A stretch of DNA of 64,000 nt from contig NC_045431.1 in NCBI RefSeq assembly GCF_902635505.1, positions 67,745,501 through 67,809,500 on the forward strand, given 5' to 3'. The notes beneath the pieces are model-generated. The model saw nothing but the letters and a program-made list of their open reading frames with translations, ran no database searches and was not told where the DNA came from. The stretch comes from Sarcophilus harrisii. Its lineage: Eukaryota; Chordata; Mammalia; Dasyuromorphia; Dasyuridae. This document shows, piece after piece, positions 11,905-22,938 of this stretch; positions within the stretch are counted from its first letter, which is position 1; the number at the start of each line of letters is the position of its first letter. The translations under genes were made by a program, and so were the position numbers.

Positions 11905-12432
11905 TTTATTTTTAAAATATTTTTATTAAGTCTTTTTATTTTCAAAGCATATGCACAAAAAATATTTGTGGCAGCCTTTTCTGTAGTGGCAAGAAACTGG
12001 AAACTGAGTGGATGCCCATCAGTTGGAGAATGGCTTAATAAGTTAGGGTATATGAATGTTATGGAATATTATTGTTCTATAAGAACTGACCAGTAGGATG
12101 ATTTCAGAGAAGCCTGGAGAGACTTACACAAACTGATGCTAAGTGAAATGAGCAGAATCAAGAGATTATTGCACATGGCAATAACAAGATTATACGATGA
12201 TCAGTTCTGATAGACACGGCTCTTTCTAACAATGAGATGATTCAAATCAATTCCAATAATCTTGTGGTGAAAAGATCCATCTGCACCCAGAGAGAGGACT
12301 GTGGGAACTGAGTATAAACCACAACATAGCATTTTCACTCTCTGTTGTTGTTTGCTTGCATTTTGTTTTCCTTCTCAGTTTTTTTTTCCTTCTTAATTGT
12401 ATTTTTCTTCTGCAGAAAGATAATTATTTTAT
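11905..12432. mobile_element. L1 fragment with inverted ends (twin-priming type)
   Basis: Bases 11960-12432 are plus-sense L1. In one plus frame they encode FVAAFSVVARNW, CPS and MEYY motifs like the C-terminus of L1 ORF2, followed by the marsupial 3' region ('gaagcctggagagacttaca', 'cacccagagagaggactgtg'). Bases 11905-11955 instead read as the reverse of the extreme L1 3' end ('tctttttattttcaaagcat'). The arrangement fits one minus-strand insertion whose upstream part was inverted, with loss of roughly 150 bp at the joint. No clear target duplication was found. Confidence 0.75.
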
Positions 12433-12442
12433 TTTAGTCACC

Positions 12443-12558
12443 CTCCAGTTGGATTGTAAGTTCCATGAGGACAGGGACTGAGTCTACTCTAAAACTCTAT
12501 GTTCCCCAGTCTCTTGTTGCAAACACCGAATACATATTTGCTGAGTCAATATTAAATC
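12443..12558 (+). mobile_element. L2 LINE 3' end
   Basis: 'ggattgtaagttccatgagg' and 'acagggactgagtctactct' followed by a degraded terminus are typical of the last ~110 bases of L2. Confidence 0.75.
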
Positions 12559-12559
12559 A

Positions 12560-13600
12560 AAACATCAATACAAAATATTATAACATTTGCAAATTTAATA
12601 CTATTGGAGGGGGGAAGATTGCTACAAAATTCTCCTGGTCTCTCCTCTCCACCTTTTTACAGACTCTTTTCCCCTCATTTTCTGAAATTGTTCCAATAAA
12701 ACCATTTGAACTGGATTGGGGGGAAGGAGGAAAAGCAGGAAATCAGGGCTACAGTGGTTTCAAAAGCATTACATGTATGCAGGGGTGAGGGTTTAGAAAA
12801 GCAATACTCTGTTACTGCTTTCATTTTATTGCACCAATGTTAAAGGAACAAAATATGTGAGAACACTTTGAAAATCACTTAAAATGAGACATTCTTTAGG
12901 TCCCATGAACACACAACAGCTATCTCCCAGCTCCCAAAAGTAAGTCACAGTTTATACAGGGCAAGAGGAAAACACTGCTGGTTTTGTTCATTTTATTACC
13001 AACATATTTCTATGGGAGAAACAGAGAATGTTTAAAATGTTGTGCCAATGAAAGTTTCCGGACTTATTTATTAATGCATTTTGTGACAAAGGATTTCAAG
13101 TAAAAACTCGTTTCCTTCCCAATACTAATGACTGCTGCTTAGCACCCAATGAATATATTAGCTTATTCTACCTCCAACATTGCAAATCATCTGCTCATAT
13201 TTTTTTAAATCATATAAATGATGAGCTTTGTAAATTTTAGATAATAGTCCCAGCAGATGTAAGATGATTCTACAGTGCTCTGATGTTCCCACGATGGGAC
13301 TGAAGGAAAACCCCACTCACTGAAAGAAGGTCCTTTGATTATATTCTCCACAAAATCCTATAACATGTCCACCCAGATCTCATTCTGATTGCCAAAAATA
13401 TTTCAGCTTGCCAAGGTTTTTTGTTTGTTTTGTTTGTTTGGAGGGAGTAGGATAAGCTTATATTGAGGTATAAAATTTCTTAGGATACCAGGCATAATGG
13501 GATAAGAGAAAGAACAAGAACTCAAACAGAACAAGAGGACCTTAATCTTCTGTGTCATAGACTGCTTTGGCAGTTGGTGAACTCTATGGATCTTTTTTCT
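12560..13600. other. No recognised feature
   Basis: About 1 kb without a recognised repeat, apart from a short GTTT run at 13415-13440. The part near 13030-13200 is complex, evenly composed sequence and could hold conserved non-coding DNA, but nothing in it proves this. Confidence 0.45.
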
Positions 13601-13603
13601 CAT

Positions 13604-13658
13604 AATAGTGGTTTGTGGTCTACATTTGTAACCCAAGGACATGCTAAATTTCTATTAG
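13604..13658 (+). repeat. Local duplicate segment, copy 1 of pair B
   Basis: 'aatagtggtttgtggtctac' to 'catgctaaatttctattag' recurs in the same orientation at 14697-14749, where it interrupts an L2. This copy is probably the source. Confidence 0.85.
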
Positions 13659-13961
13659 AGGTGAGTAGAAATAAAAAAGGAATTTTACCCCATCTAAGTT
13701 CACAGACCTTTGGGTTCTTAATCTCAAGTTAAGACTCCCTGTTTAGACCATGATCAGGATGCTAAGCATAGACAGACTGATACAGGATCACCAGAGGAGG
13801 TAAAGAAGTGAATGGTAGCTTCTGGGAAGAGACAGAATGTGCAAACTTGGAAAGGCTTTCCTGAACTCAATATTCCTACAGTGGCTGTTGTCACCAAAGG
13901 CTTCAGCATACCAACCTCTGCCAAGCCAAGAGCAAACTGATCTCAGAGGACACAGACATAT

Positions 13962-13997
13962 ATGTATATATATATATTTTTTTAACTAGATTACATA

Positions 13998-14029
<32 letters not shown>

Positions 14030-14048
14030 TACACACATACACACACAT
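13962..14048. repeat. (TA)n and (CA)n microsatellite
   Basis: A TA run is followed by T7, then an ACACAC array of about 50 bases with 'acat' interruptions. Confidence 0.95.
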
Positions 14049-14207
14049 CTAGAGTTCAAATGGAGATCCAGTAAAGTTAGCATGTTTGTCCAAGGTCCCA
14101 CAAATTAGAAGACCTAATGACGTGGGGGAGTTTCCAGTAATCCTGATCCTTCATGATCTCTTCACTTCAGAGCAGATCTCAATCACTTCATGATTGAATC
14201 AATTCCC

Positions 14208-14808
14208 AAGGGCTCAATTATTTTCTCCATGTAAATCATTCCCAGATCTATATTTCCAACGCTGGTCTTTCTGCTGAGTTACTCGTGCATCTCCAACTGA
14301 ATCTTGGACATCATGAACTGGATTTCCCAAAGGCATCTGATGCTTAGTGTGCCCAAAGCAAAACTCATTTTCTTTCTCAGTGAGCCTCCCAACTCCCTTC
14401 CAAAGGCTCCTGCTACCGTGAGGAGAACCGCCATCCTGTCAGTCACACCAGCTCATAATCTCAACATCACCCTTAACTCCTCATTCTCATCCCTCAAACT
14501 GAAGCCATTGCCAACTCTTAACATTTCTGCCCTCACCTTATTTCTTGCACTCCATTCATATGGACATTACAGCGCAGATCTTTACTATTTCTCACCTCAA
14601 CTACTACGTTTTTCTAACTAATCTTTCTACCTCAAGTTCTCATTCCAATTCCTCTTCCATGCAACTGCAAGAGTAATTTTTCTAAAGCACTATCACAATA
14701 GTGGTTTGTTCTATATTTGTGACGGAAGGACATGCTAAATTTCTATTAGCCTGCCCAATGAGGTCCACTATTCCAGCAGGATCAGATATATAATTCTCTG
14801 ACATTTAA
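14208..14808 (+). mobile_element. L2 LINE, ORF2 3' half, upstream part
   Basis: The plus frame at 14304-14370 reads like the L2 ORF2 segment DISNWMSHRHLKLNMSKTEL ('gacatcatgaactggatttc', 'caaaggcatctgatgcttag'). It is followed by the L2 'ctcacaacctcaacatcacc'-type stretch. A duplicated segment lies at 14697-14749, and the copy is then split by a MAR1. ORF2 is not intact. Confidence 0.85.
14697..14749 (+). repeat. Local duplicate segment, copy 2 of pair B
   Basis: Near copy of 13604-13658, about 1.09 kb downstream and in the same orientation. It lies inside the L2 where that family has no such sequence. Confidence 0.85.
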
Positions 14809-15023
14809 TGGGCAGCTAGGTGGTCTGTGAATAGAACACCAGGCCTGAGTTAATGCTTCTTCCTGAGTTCAAATCTGGCCTCAGAAACTTATTTAATTAT
14901 GTGACCCTGGGCAAGACCCTGGGCAAGACCCTGAGCATCTGTAAAACAAGCTGGAGAAGGAAATAGCAAATGGCTCCAGGCAAGAAAACCCCAAATAGGG
15001 TCAAAAAGAAGCAACAAAAAACA
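14809..15023 (+). mobile_element. MAR1-type tRNA-SINE inserted in L2
   Basis: 'gggcagctaggtggtctgtg', 'tgagttcaaatctggcctca' and the tail 'aagaaaaccccaaatagggt'. It is flanked by tctgacatttaa (14797-14808) and tctgatatttaa (15024-15035), a 12-bp target duplication with one difference. The phrase 'gggcaagaccct' is repeated in tandem at about 14908-14930. Confidence 0.9.
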
Positions 15024-15150
15024 TCTGATATTTAAGGCTCTTTATAAACTAATCCTTTTCTATTTCTGAAGTCTTCTTATATTGTATTTCCCCTTCACAC
15101 AAGCTAGAAACCTTCTTAAACTGTTTCACTTGCAAAACTCACCTCACTAC
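15024..15150 (+). mobile_element. L2 LINE, downstream part after the SINE
   Basis: 'gatatttaaggctctttata' and 'aagtcttcttatattgtatt' continue the L2 order from before the MAR1, confirming that one L2 was split. Confidence 0.7.
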
Positions 15151-15554
15151 CCCTTATCTGAGCTGGAGTTCAATTCCCTCTAGATTTTCTTGGCTTATTG
15201 GAGCCATTGATAGTGAAAATGGAGAGAGGGTTGGATCCTAACTGTGAAAACCTGTGCATCCTTTCTTATGTTGGAAGAAAGGATGAGTGAAGGGATGAAG
15301 GGAGATGAACAGAGTGATGTCGGAGCAATCTTGAAACTACAACCTTTCTAACTCAGCTAATTAGTGCTCTGCCCTTTTGCTTTGTAGCTTTACAATTCTC
15401 TTTCTTGGTACAAGGGAGGAATGAGATTTTTGATTCACAAATTTCGCAAAAAAATTATGAGGAAGATAATGGTGGTTCACCATGACCGTCCATCAGCTGC
15501 ATGAATTCTCTCTCCTTTTTTCTTCCCCAATCAGAATATAGCAGGCAAAAAATG

Positions 15555-15870
15555 AAAACTATTTATTCAGAATTACACAAACCATGGGATTGGACACTGT
15601 GCAAATACAGTTTCTACACTCAAAAAATTTATAATCTAATTAAAGAAATAAAAAGTAATTGCATGTAATTAAGGAGGAATAAATATAACAAACCTGAGAG
15701 TATGCTATTAGAAGCCTGAAAAACATTAAAAACTGTTTACTTAGAACTACACAAACCACTGGACTGGATACTATGCAATACAGTTTCTACAGTCAAAGCA
15801 TTTGTAATCTAGTTAAAGAAATAAGAAGTAAATACATGTAATTAAGGAAGAATAATGAATATGATAACAA
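15555..15870 (-). repeat. Tandem duplication (~174-bp unit) of an L2 3'-end piece
   Basis: The block 'acacaaaccatgggattgga' to 'catgtaattaaggaggaata' at 15555-15691 recurs at 15729-15870 ('acacaaaccactggactgga' to 'catgtaattaaggaagaata'). The content resembles the reverse L2 3' end ('tacagtttctaca..tcaaa', 'taatctaattaaagaaataa'). The copies differ at roughly one base in eight, so the duplication is not new. Confidence 0.85.
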
Positions 15871-15874
15871 CACA

Positions 15875-16015
15875 TCTTACACTCACCTTTATGGAATTTC
15901 ATATTTTTCTAATTTTCACACACCTTAAACATTTGATCCTTTTCACAGTCTTATGCAATAGATAGGGTAGATGTATTCCCCACTTTATAGAAGAGGAAGT
16001 TCAGTAGCTCCAAGA
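15875..16015 (-). repeat. MIR-type SINE, diverged
   Basis: 'tcacagtcttatgcaataga', 'tccccactttatagaagagg' and 'aagttcagtagctccaagaa' resemble a reverse MIR. Confidence 0.5.
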
Positions 16016-16202
16016 ATGAATGTCTTCAGAGGATTTGAATCCAGAAGGCACCTGGAAGTGACATGACCCAAACTCATCACTTTGCAGGTGAGGTCACTGC
16101 CAGTGATAGAGATGCAGAAGGGACTTCCCACATTCCCATAGGGAGGGATTGACAGTTGAAATTCACACTCGGGTCCTCTGACTTGAAATCCCATTTTCTT
16201 CC

Positions 16203-16318
16203 AGCTGTATGACCTTTGCTGAAGGTGATATAGCCTATAAGAAGTAGAGCTGGGATTCAATTTGTTTTTCTGTTAGGGAAGTACTCTTTCTACTATACCA
16301 TGCTAGCTAGTAATAAGT
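16203..16318 (-). repeat. MIR-type SINE, 5' part
   Basis: 'agtagagctgggattcaatt' followed by 'tactctttctactataccat' resembles the reverse MIR head. Confidence 0.55.
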
Positions 16319-16319
16319 A

Positions 16320-16800
16320 TTGCTAGGAGTTCAGACAAAGTTGAAATGACTGTGGGTTGGAAAAAAAGGAATTTAAATTGGGCTTTGAAAGATATATTTC
16401 TGAGTTGGATAAGTGGAGAGAAAAAAAAAGGAAGGGCACTCCAAATAGGGGAATGGAGTGAGCACAAACCACAAAGCATATTAAGGGAAGAGTGAGCAAA
16501 TTTACTTGACTGTGGTAGAGAATTTCTGTAAGGGAACAGTGGAGAGATAAGGATGGAAAATTAGGTTGAGGCCAGATTATGGATGGCCTTAAATGCCAGG
16601 TTAAAAGTTTGAAATTTATCCTGTTAGGTAATGGGTGGCTTCTGTAGCCACTGAAGTTTTCCAAGGATGAGAGCAGGTTGACTAAAATGCTGTTTTAGGA
16701 CGATTAAGCTGGCTTCTGTGAAAAGGATGAATTACAGCAGAGAAGGAGAGGTGGGGAGGAAGGATTTAAATATGGAGAGATAGAAGAGCAAAGAGAAAGA
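16320..16800 (-). mobile_element. L2-like LINE, ORF2 C-terminal region
   Basis: On the minus strand the text matches the L2 order ('aaacttttaacctggcattt', 'aaggccatccataatctggc', 'ctctccactgttcccttaca'). Minus frame 16664-16323 is open for 113 codons and corresponds to this ORF2 end. It has no independent gene features. Confidence 0.7.
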
Positions 16801-17464
16801 GAAGTCAAAGATTAGTCTGCTTTCATTTTTTTTTCCTCTTAAAGAAAAGAGTTCTGACCCTTCTATGGAACATTCAGAGATTAGGTACTCATTGATTGTC
16901 TGCATCTGCATGCAATTGTTCTACATAAAAAAATATGACTTGAAAAAAGCCTCTCTCTGATGAAGTAGTTGTTGGGTTTTTTTCCTTTAAGGTACTGTAT
17001 ACTTGGTAGAAAAACAAGAGAGCCTGGAACCAAAGCTCTGTGTGAGTGCATCCACAGCGCGGATCCCTTTTCCCCATATTGGAAAAAAGATATGACAGAA
17101 AATGATATGACATTGTAAAGCAGGTAAAGTGTTATTACTTAGAGCAGAGAAGACCTGGATTCAGCAGCTGCCTTAACTAAAAGCCCTGACTTTCTCATCA
17201 TTGGGACTGGGACTGAACCCATGATTTCACCAGTGTTAAAAAACTCTTGGAATAAGACCTCCCCCTGCCACTGCAGGTTAGCATCCTCTCTACGACTTAG
17301 AGTTTTAGGAAGGTGTCTGGAGTTTTGGGAGGCTGAGAGATTGCCCCATGTGTCAGCTCGCATGTGTCAGAAGTAGGTCTGCCTGCCTCAGACACTGTCT
17401 GTGTCTGACAATAACTACCCGACAATAACTACCACCCTGAGAACCCTAACGGGCCAGATAATCC

Positions 17465-17620
17465 TGGACAGGTCCATAGTTTGGCAGCGGGGTGAGATAA
17501 CTGACCTCAAAATCAGGAAAACTAGCTGTGTGACACTGAGCAAGACATCACTTTTCTGTGCTCTAAGCAGCCCGAATAAAATTGTTGATCTGTATTGATA
17601 GAGAATTCTCCAGCTCAGTT
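17465..17620 (+). repeat. Marsupial CORE-SINE, family not named
   Basis: 'aaaatcaggaaaactagctg', 'tgtgacactgagcaagacat' and 'ttgttgatctgtattgatag' match a SINE layout that I also see at about 37185-37320. Confidence 0.55.
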
Positions 17621-17631
17621 GAATTATAAGG

Positions 17632-17655
17632 CGTGTGTGTGTGTATGTACACACA
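17632..17655. repeat. (TG)n microsatellite
   Basis: Short TG run with TA interruption. Confidence 0.8.
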
Positions 17656-17704
17656 GACCAAAATATATAGACCAAAACATCAAAACAAGAAACAAAAAAC
17701 CCAC

Positions 17705-17880
17705 AATATTATGAAGCTCAAATGAGACAGTATAAAATGAGTGGGTTTCACTAAATGATCTGTAAAATCCCTTCCAGCTCTCAGCCCAAACGTTTTTAAG
17801 TGATTTGCCCAGTAAGTAGTAAGTGATGAAGACAGGATTAGAATCCCAACCTCTGACTCTCATATTCATTCTACTCTACT
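17705..17880. repeat. L3/CR1-type tail joined to a reverse MIR-type piece
   Basis: Plus-strand 'ctaaatgatctgtaaaatcc' and 'cttccagctctcagcccaaa' look like a CR1/L3 terminus. From 17797, 'aagtgatttgcccagtaagt' and 'acaggattagaatcccaacc' read as a reverse MIR head. Confidence 0.55.
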
Positions 17881-17960
17881 AGGTGGGCTCCTAACCTGCT
17901 ATCTCTAAAACACAATAATGGTCACAACCTCATGGAAGATACTTAAGGGAAAGGCAAAGA

Positions 17961-18198
17961 AAGGCAGTTGGGTAGCACAGACCACTGAAGTCAAGAAGAT
18001 TCCTTTTCCTGCGTTCAAATCTGACCTCAGGCACTTACTTGCTGTATGAGTCTGGCCAAGTCACTTAACCCTGTTTCCTCATCTGTAAAGGAACTGGAGA
18101 AGGAAAGGGCAAAGCACTTCAGTATCTTTGCCAAGAAAACCTCAAATGGGGTCACAAAGAATTGGATATAACGGAAAAGCTACTAACAGCAACGATAA
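17961..18198 (+). mobile_element. MAR1-type tRNA-SINE
   Basis: 'aggcagttgggtagcacaga', 'gcgttcaaatctgacctcag', 'tttcctcatctgtaaaggaa' and the tail 'aagaaaacctcaaatggggt'. Near full length. Confidence 0.9.
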
Positions 18199-18559
18199 CC
18201 TTTCAGTCTTCCTAGGACCAGTCTAGCCCATGGAAATCTGTCCCTCTTCTTAACTATTTTCACCTAATGCCTTATGACTTTTTTGTAAGGTGTGTTAAGT
18301 TGCTATTTATCTTTTATAGTGTGAATCAGAGGAAGAGAGCCAGCTGGATTAGCTTCAGGAAATGGCAAAACTCCTTTAATGACCTCAAATTTGTTTAATA
18401 AACAAAGATCTAGCCTTTTAATGTCAGTATCTCACTGTGTGGCTCTATGCATGGTTCTGAGACATAGAACACATACTGCTTTATAGAAAAAGATAAAGAA
18501 AAAACCCTAAAAATTAACATCACACAGAAAACAATGGAGAGATTACAACAATCAGTCCA

Positions 18560-19020
18560 TCAAAACAAGCCAGGTACTGTATAAGCCCTTGGGATACATA
18601 GAAAAGCAAAAACAGTCTCCGATTTCAAAGAGCTCACAATCTCAAGGCAGAGATAATATGTGAACAACTATATACACACGGATTATATAAAGGGTAAATT
18701 GAAGATAAACTCAGAAAGAAGTCACTAATGATTAAGGGGGTCTGGCAAAGGCTTCTTGTAGAAGGGGAAATTTTAACTGAGAAAGCCATGGAAGCCAAGA
18801 GGCAAAGGTAAGGAAGGAGAGAATTTCAGGGATGAAGGACAACCTGTGAAAAATGGACAGGGATGGAGTGACATGTGTAAGAAACAACAAGGTCATAACA
18901 TAATAAGGAACGTCAAAGCAAAATATGTCATCAGAGAAATAGGATAGAAAAACCAGACTGGTCATGTAGCAAAGGTGAGGGATGTCGGGTGGATTCTCCA
19001 GGTACATTTCACTGGGATCC
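18560..19020 (-). mobile_element. L2 LINE 3' end with ORF2 C-terminus
   Basis: The reverse 3' end ('gggatacatagaaaagcaaa', 'agagctcacaatctcaaggc') is followed on the minus strand by a frame reading ..EILSFLTFASWLPWLSQLK..LLQEAF. This is the characteristic end of L2 ORF2. Confidence 0.85.
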
Positions 19021-19029
19021 TCCTCCAAT

Positions 19030-20530
19030 GTTAGCAGAAATTAAGGAAAGTCTACAGCATTTTGGGTAGAACTCCCTCACTCTCTTGCCCAGTTGTAAAT
19101 ATGGGAGGATTTGGACAAGAGTTCTACAGGATGGGAATGGGTGGCAATCTGCATCATTGAAGAGAATATCCAAACAAATAAAAGCCCTTCTTCAGTATTT
19201 AAGAAGAGTTATTTAATTTGGATGTATAGAAGCTTCTTATTTAACTTTCTAGAATGTAAGTTCTTCCCAGGAAGTGACCATGTCTTTTAATTTTTTCTAG
19301 TTTGATAGAGGCAGGGAGAGGACACTTAAAAGGGCACCTGTTCTGAGCAGAAAAAGTACATAGGTTGTGATGACTTAGAAAGAGTGTAAAAAGCAATTGT
19401 TTTGGAGGGGCAGAAACTCTGAAGGTCTCCCTCTCCCAGATTAATAATTTTGTGATAGTAAATTGGGACATCTTTTGTCGCAATTCTTACCTAGCCCTTA
19501 GTCATTGAATAAGTCAGGCCTAATTTGAACTGAGACCTGGAAAAGACCTTAATTTAGAAAGATTGAGGTCTCCCATTGCATCCTGGGGCATCACCAACCC
19601 CTTTGACCTTTGGTTTATCGCTGTACCTCGATTATCAGAGGTAGAAATATTTTGTTTTTTCAACCTCATTATAAATCCTTAAATTATTAAGCTCTGAATC
19701 CTCCAACTAACATCTTTAAAAAAAAAAAAAGATCAAAACTTGGCTAAGAGCTTTGTAGCTACACAGGTGATAGAACCCTGTTTTTTAGGCACATAGTTTG
19801 GATGCTAGGTGTACTCCCAGCTACAAGATTTTTCCTTCAGGGTGAATCATTGTCCTTTGAGTGATCTGAGTCTTTAAAGATTGTAGTGTTCCATAACTCA
19901 CATTCACACATTATCACACATTATCATCATCAGAAGAATACTAATGTTTAAAAAGATGGACCTTTGTTTTAGGAAAGCATTGGAGAGTCTTTAAAGGTAT
20001 TACACAGTTTTCAGCTCACTCTTTTCCCCCTTTTTGATTCTGAGTCCAATTCATTATCCATTGAAATAACTATATAAGATACAAGTCCTAATACAGCAGC
20101 TCTATACTATCAATTTGAATATCATTAAGTATTTCTAACCAATAAATGTACACCAAAAGTGGTGTTAGATATATCACCCCAGAGATGGAAAAGGAGGTGA
20201 CCCAGTCATGTAGAAAGGGCATGGGGAAAACATTCATGCAACCAGTATTAAATATTATTAAGTCTGAATTTAATATTAATATTATTAAAGAGTCTGAGGG
20301 ATCAGAGAATATTGGGTAGGCACCTTCACCCTTGAGGAGTAAGAATCACACAAGATGGGAAGACACAGATGAGTTGTGCTGGCAGAGGAAGTACCCACAT
20401 AGATAGCCCAGATCCACTAGGAACCACATGTGTGTGCCCTTTGGGTATTTCCACTTATGAGGATACTATTTCTCCATGTCTGACTCTATTAGAATCCTCT
20501 CAAGAGTCAAATCCTAGAGTCAGAAGTCAA
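19030..20530. other. No recognised feature
   Basis: About 1.5 kb with no gene or repeat I can name with confidence. Only a 12-A run near 19719 and a few weak MIR-like words stand out. Confidence 0.45.
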
Positions 20531-20534
20531 TGAG

Positions 20535-20642
20535 AAGGTCTTCAAGGACAGAGATTATTCATACTGTCTATATCTTCCTGAATGCCCAGCTCAGTGTCTT
20601 ATATTCTAGAGATATACAATAAGTATTGATTGATTGGATTAC
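20535..20642 (+). mobile_element. L2 LINE 3' end
   Basis: 'caaggacagagattattcat', 'tgcccagctcagtgtcttat' and 'aataagtattgattgattgg' follow the order of the L2 terminus. Confidence 0.7.
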
Positions 20643-21374
20643 ACTTTGGTGTAATTCACATAACACTTGTATATATCCCAACTGGTCAGGATACTTATTT
20701 TCTGATCAATTAAAATGATTCTTTCTACCTCTGGGATATAATGTGAAGGTTGTGAAATTATGATTTATTATCAGTAAATGTTTGATTTGTGTTACTTAGC
20801 TTATATACCTATACATCTAGGGGTACCCAGGTGACAAAGCCAGAATTTGAACCCAAAGTCTCTTTCATATCACTATATATGTTTCTAGAGACACTAAAGT
20901 TTTTCAAAAAGTTATTCAATAGGGTGAAAGTCTGGTCATATTACAAGCATTCTTGCTCTTTCCCCTTGTGGCCATAAAACTTTATTATATGTTTCAGTTT
21001 GAGAAGCTCTAAACAATGGGTCTGCGTAAAAACTACAATTTTTCCATATAATTCTTTCAGATCCCAGGTGCTTTTGGTGTGAAGGCTATAATAAAAGGCA
21101 GAATCATTTTCCATAAGGGAATAAAGTTTTCTCAAATTACTTAAAATAATTAAATAACCGTTTAATAAATAATTATTTAATTATTGAAATAGATCCAATA
21201 ATTAAAGAAATTTAAAATTAATTGCATAATTGGTTTTAAAATTATTTAAACTAACAAAATTTAATTCAACAAGTAATGCTGTGGATCTAACTCCTTTAGC
21301 ACACACAAAAGGCACAACATGAGAATCAGTTTTACCACTGAGAATTTTTCTAAAAGGCATGAAATTAAGGCTTA

Positions 21375-21512
21375 CAACTTTTAAGATAATTGTATAATAA
21401 TTAATATTTATAAAGTTTGTAAAGCACTTTTCATATCTCATTTTCTCTCAACAACTCTGGAAAGCAAGTCCTATTTTACCTACAAATGAAAAAACTGAGG
21501 CTGAGAGAGATG
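21375..21512 (-). repeat. MIR-type SINE, 3' part
   Basis: 'taatatttataaagtttgta', 'aagcacttttcatatctcat' and 'aaaaaactgaggctgagaga' read as a reverse MIR. It is cut by the MAR1 that follows. Confidence 0.7.
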
Positions 21513-21768
21513 ATAGCTAGATGGCACAGTAGATAGAGCAATGAGCCCTAGATCTGAGTTCAAATCCTGCCTCAGACATTTACTAGGTGGGTCACCCGGG
21601 GCAAGTCACTTAATCTTGTCTGCCTCAATTTCCTCCTCTGTAAAATGAGCAGGACAAGGAAATGGCATTTCCTTGCCATTTCAGCATCTCTGCCAAGAAC
21701 ACCCCAAATAGGATCACAAAAAGTCAGACTTAACTGAAAACAACTGAATAAAAACAACAAAACAATTT
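21513..21768 (+). mobile_element. MAR1-type tRNA-SINE
   Basis: 'gatagctagatggcacagta', 'tgagttcaaatcctgcctca', 'tcctctgtaaaatgagcagg' and the end 'gaacaccccaaataggatca' with a CAA-rich tail. A small duplication, 'tggcatttccttgccatttc', lies at about 21663-21682. Confidence 0.9.
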
Positions 21769-22036
21769 GATACTACACATTAAAAGACCTTGGGAAATCT
21801 CACTCTCTGAGAAGCCTCTGACAGCTCCATAGTCAAAGAATGATGAACTCTGTGAGTCAGGATTATGGCCCCTATTTCAAAACCAATTTTCCATGTTGGA
21901 AATGCTGTTCTGTCTTCTGAATTTGCTATTCCTTGTGATTAAATAAGGTTCTCATGTTAAACAGCCATGCTACCATAATATACTGCATAAGAGCTAATAT
22001 TCTCTGGGTCAAAGAAAAAATATATATTGATAAAGA

Positions 22037-22115
22037 AAAAGCAAAAATAGTCCTTTCTCTCAAGGAGCTTATATTCTAACAGCAGAGACAATGTATATAA
22101 AAATCACAATATATC
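22037..22115 (-). mobile_element. L2 LINE 3' end, short
   Basis: 'gcaaaaatagtcctttctct' and 'caaggagcttatattctaac' are the reverse of the L2 3' end. Confidence 0.7.
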
Positions 22116-22221
22116 AGATAAATACAGAATAGATGGCAAGATAAGAGAATAGCACTGGCAACTAGAAATCCCAGGAAATCTACATTTATTATCCCTCATT
22201 CTCTAATTGTTAAAGGCCCAT

Positions 22222-22388
22222 CTTTTTTTTTTTTTTTTTGCCTCCATGCATTTTTTTTCACTGAGGCAATTGGGGTAAAGTGACTTGCCCAGGATCACAT
22301 AGCTAGGAAGTACCTGAGGTCACATTTGAACTCAGGTCCTCCTGACTTCAGGGCTGGTGCTCTACTCACTGCGCCACTTAGCTGCCCT
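22222..22388 (-). mobile_element. WSINE1/SINE1-type tRNA-SINE
   Basis: Starts with an 18-T run (the tail), then 'tgaggcaattggggtaaagt', 'gacttgcccaggatcacata', 'tgaactcaggtcctcctgac' and 'actgcgccacttagctgccc'. A near-consensus copy, among the youngest SINEs in the window. Confidence 0.9.
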
Positions 22389-22449
22389 TCATTCATTTCT
22401 TTGCAAAAAGTAATATTATGTAAGTCCCTATCTGTAATAGGTTCCCATA

Positions 22450-22535
22450 CATAGATAGTATCTGAGGTCACATTTGAACTAAGGTCTTCCCAACCCCAGG
22501 ACCGGTCCTTTATCCATTGCCTTAGAAAGTATAAT
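22450..22535 (-). mobile_element. tRNA-SINE head, partial
   Basis: 'tctgaggtcacatttgaact' and 'ccggtcctttatccattgcc' repeat the head of the neighbouring minus-strand SINE. It is a separate, more degraded piece. Confidence 0.65.
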
Positions 22536-22690
22536 CCTCCATCACTCTCAGCCAAACTTCACTGGAAAAATACTGATGATACAAAAGTGGGTCACTCAGG
22601 ATCACTAAATATTTTTAAAATTACCTAAAAGCAATTGCTCTCCTTTTGTTCAACTCTAAGCCCAGTTTACTAGTATGTCTAAAATATACG

Positions 22691-22938
22691 AGATAGCCAG
22701 ATGACACAGTGACTAGAGAACAGGATCTGTAATTAGGAAAACCTGAATTCCAACATGGCCTTAAATACTCACTAGCTGGGTGACTCTGGATAAGTCACTT
22801 AACCCTGTTTGCCTCAGTTTCCTCATCTGTAAAATGAATTGGAGAAGGAAATGGCAAACCACCCTCTGAGTATCTCTACTAAGAAAACCCCAAATGGAGT
22901 CATGAAGGATCAGACGTTACCGGAACGACTGAATAATC
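22691..22938 (+). mobile_element. MAR1-type tRNA-SINE
   Basis: 'gatagccagatgacacagtg', 'aagtcacttaaccctgtttg', 'cctcagtttcctcatctgta', 'gagaaggaaatggcaaacca' and 'aagaaaaccccaaatggagt'. A TG/TA microsatellite follows directly at its 3' end. Confidence 0.92.

Noticed and set aside
16323-16664. 113-codon minus-strand open frame
   Set aside because: It coincides with an L2-like ORF2 end in the expected orientation, so it is a LINE fragment and not a host gene.
18732-19028. 98-codon minus-strand open frame
   Set aside because: It contains the L2 ORF2 terminal pattern SWLPWLS..LLQEAF.
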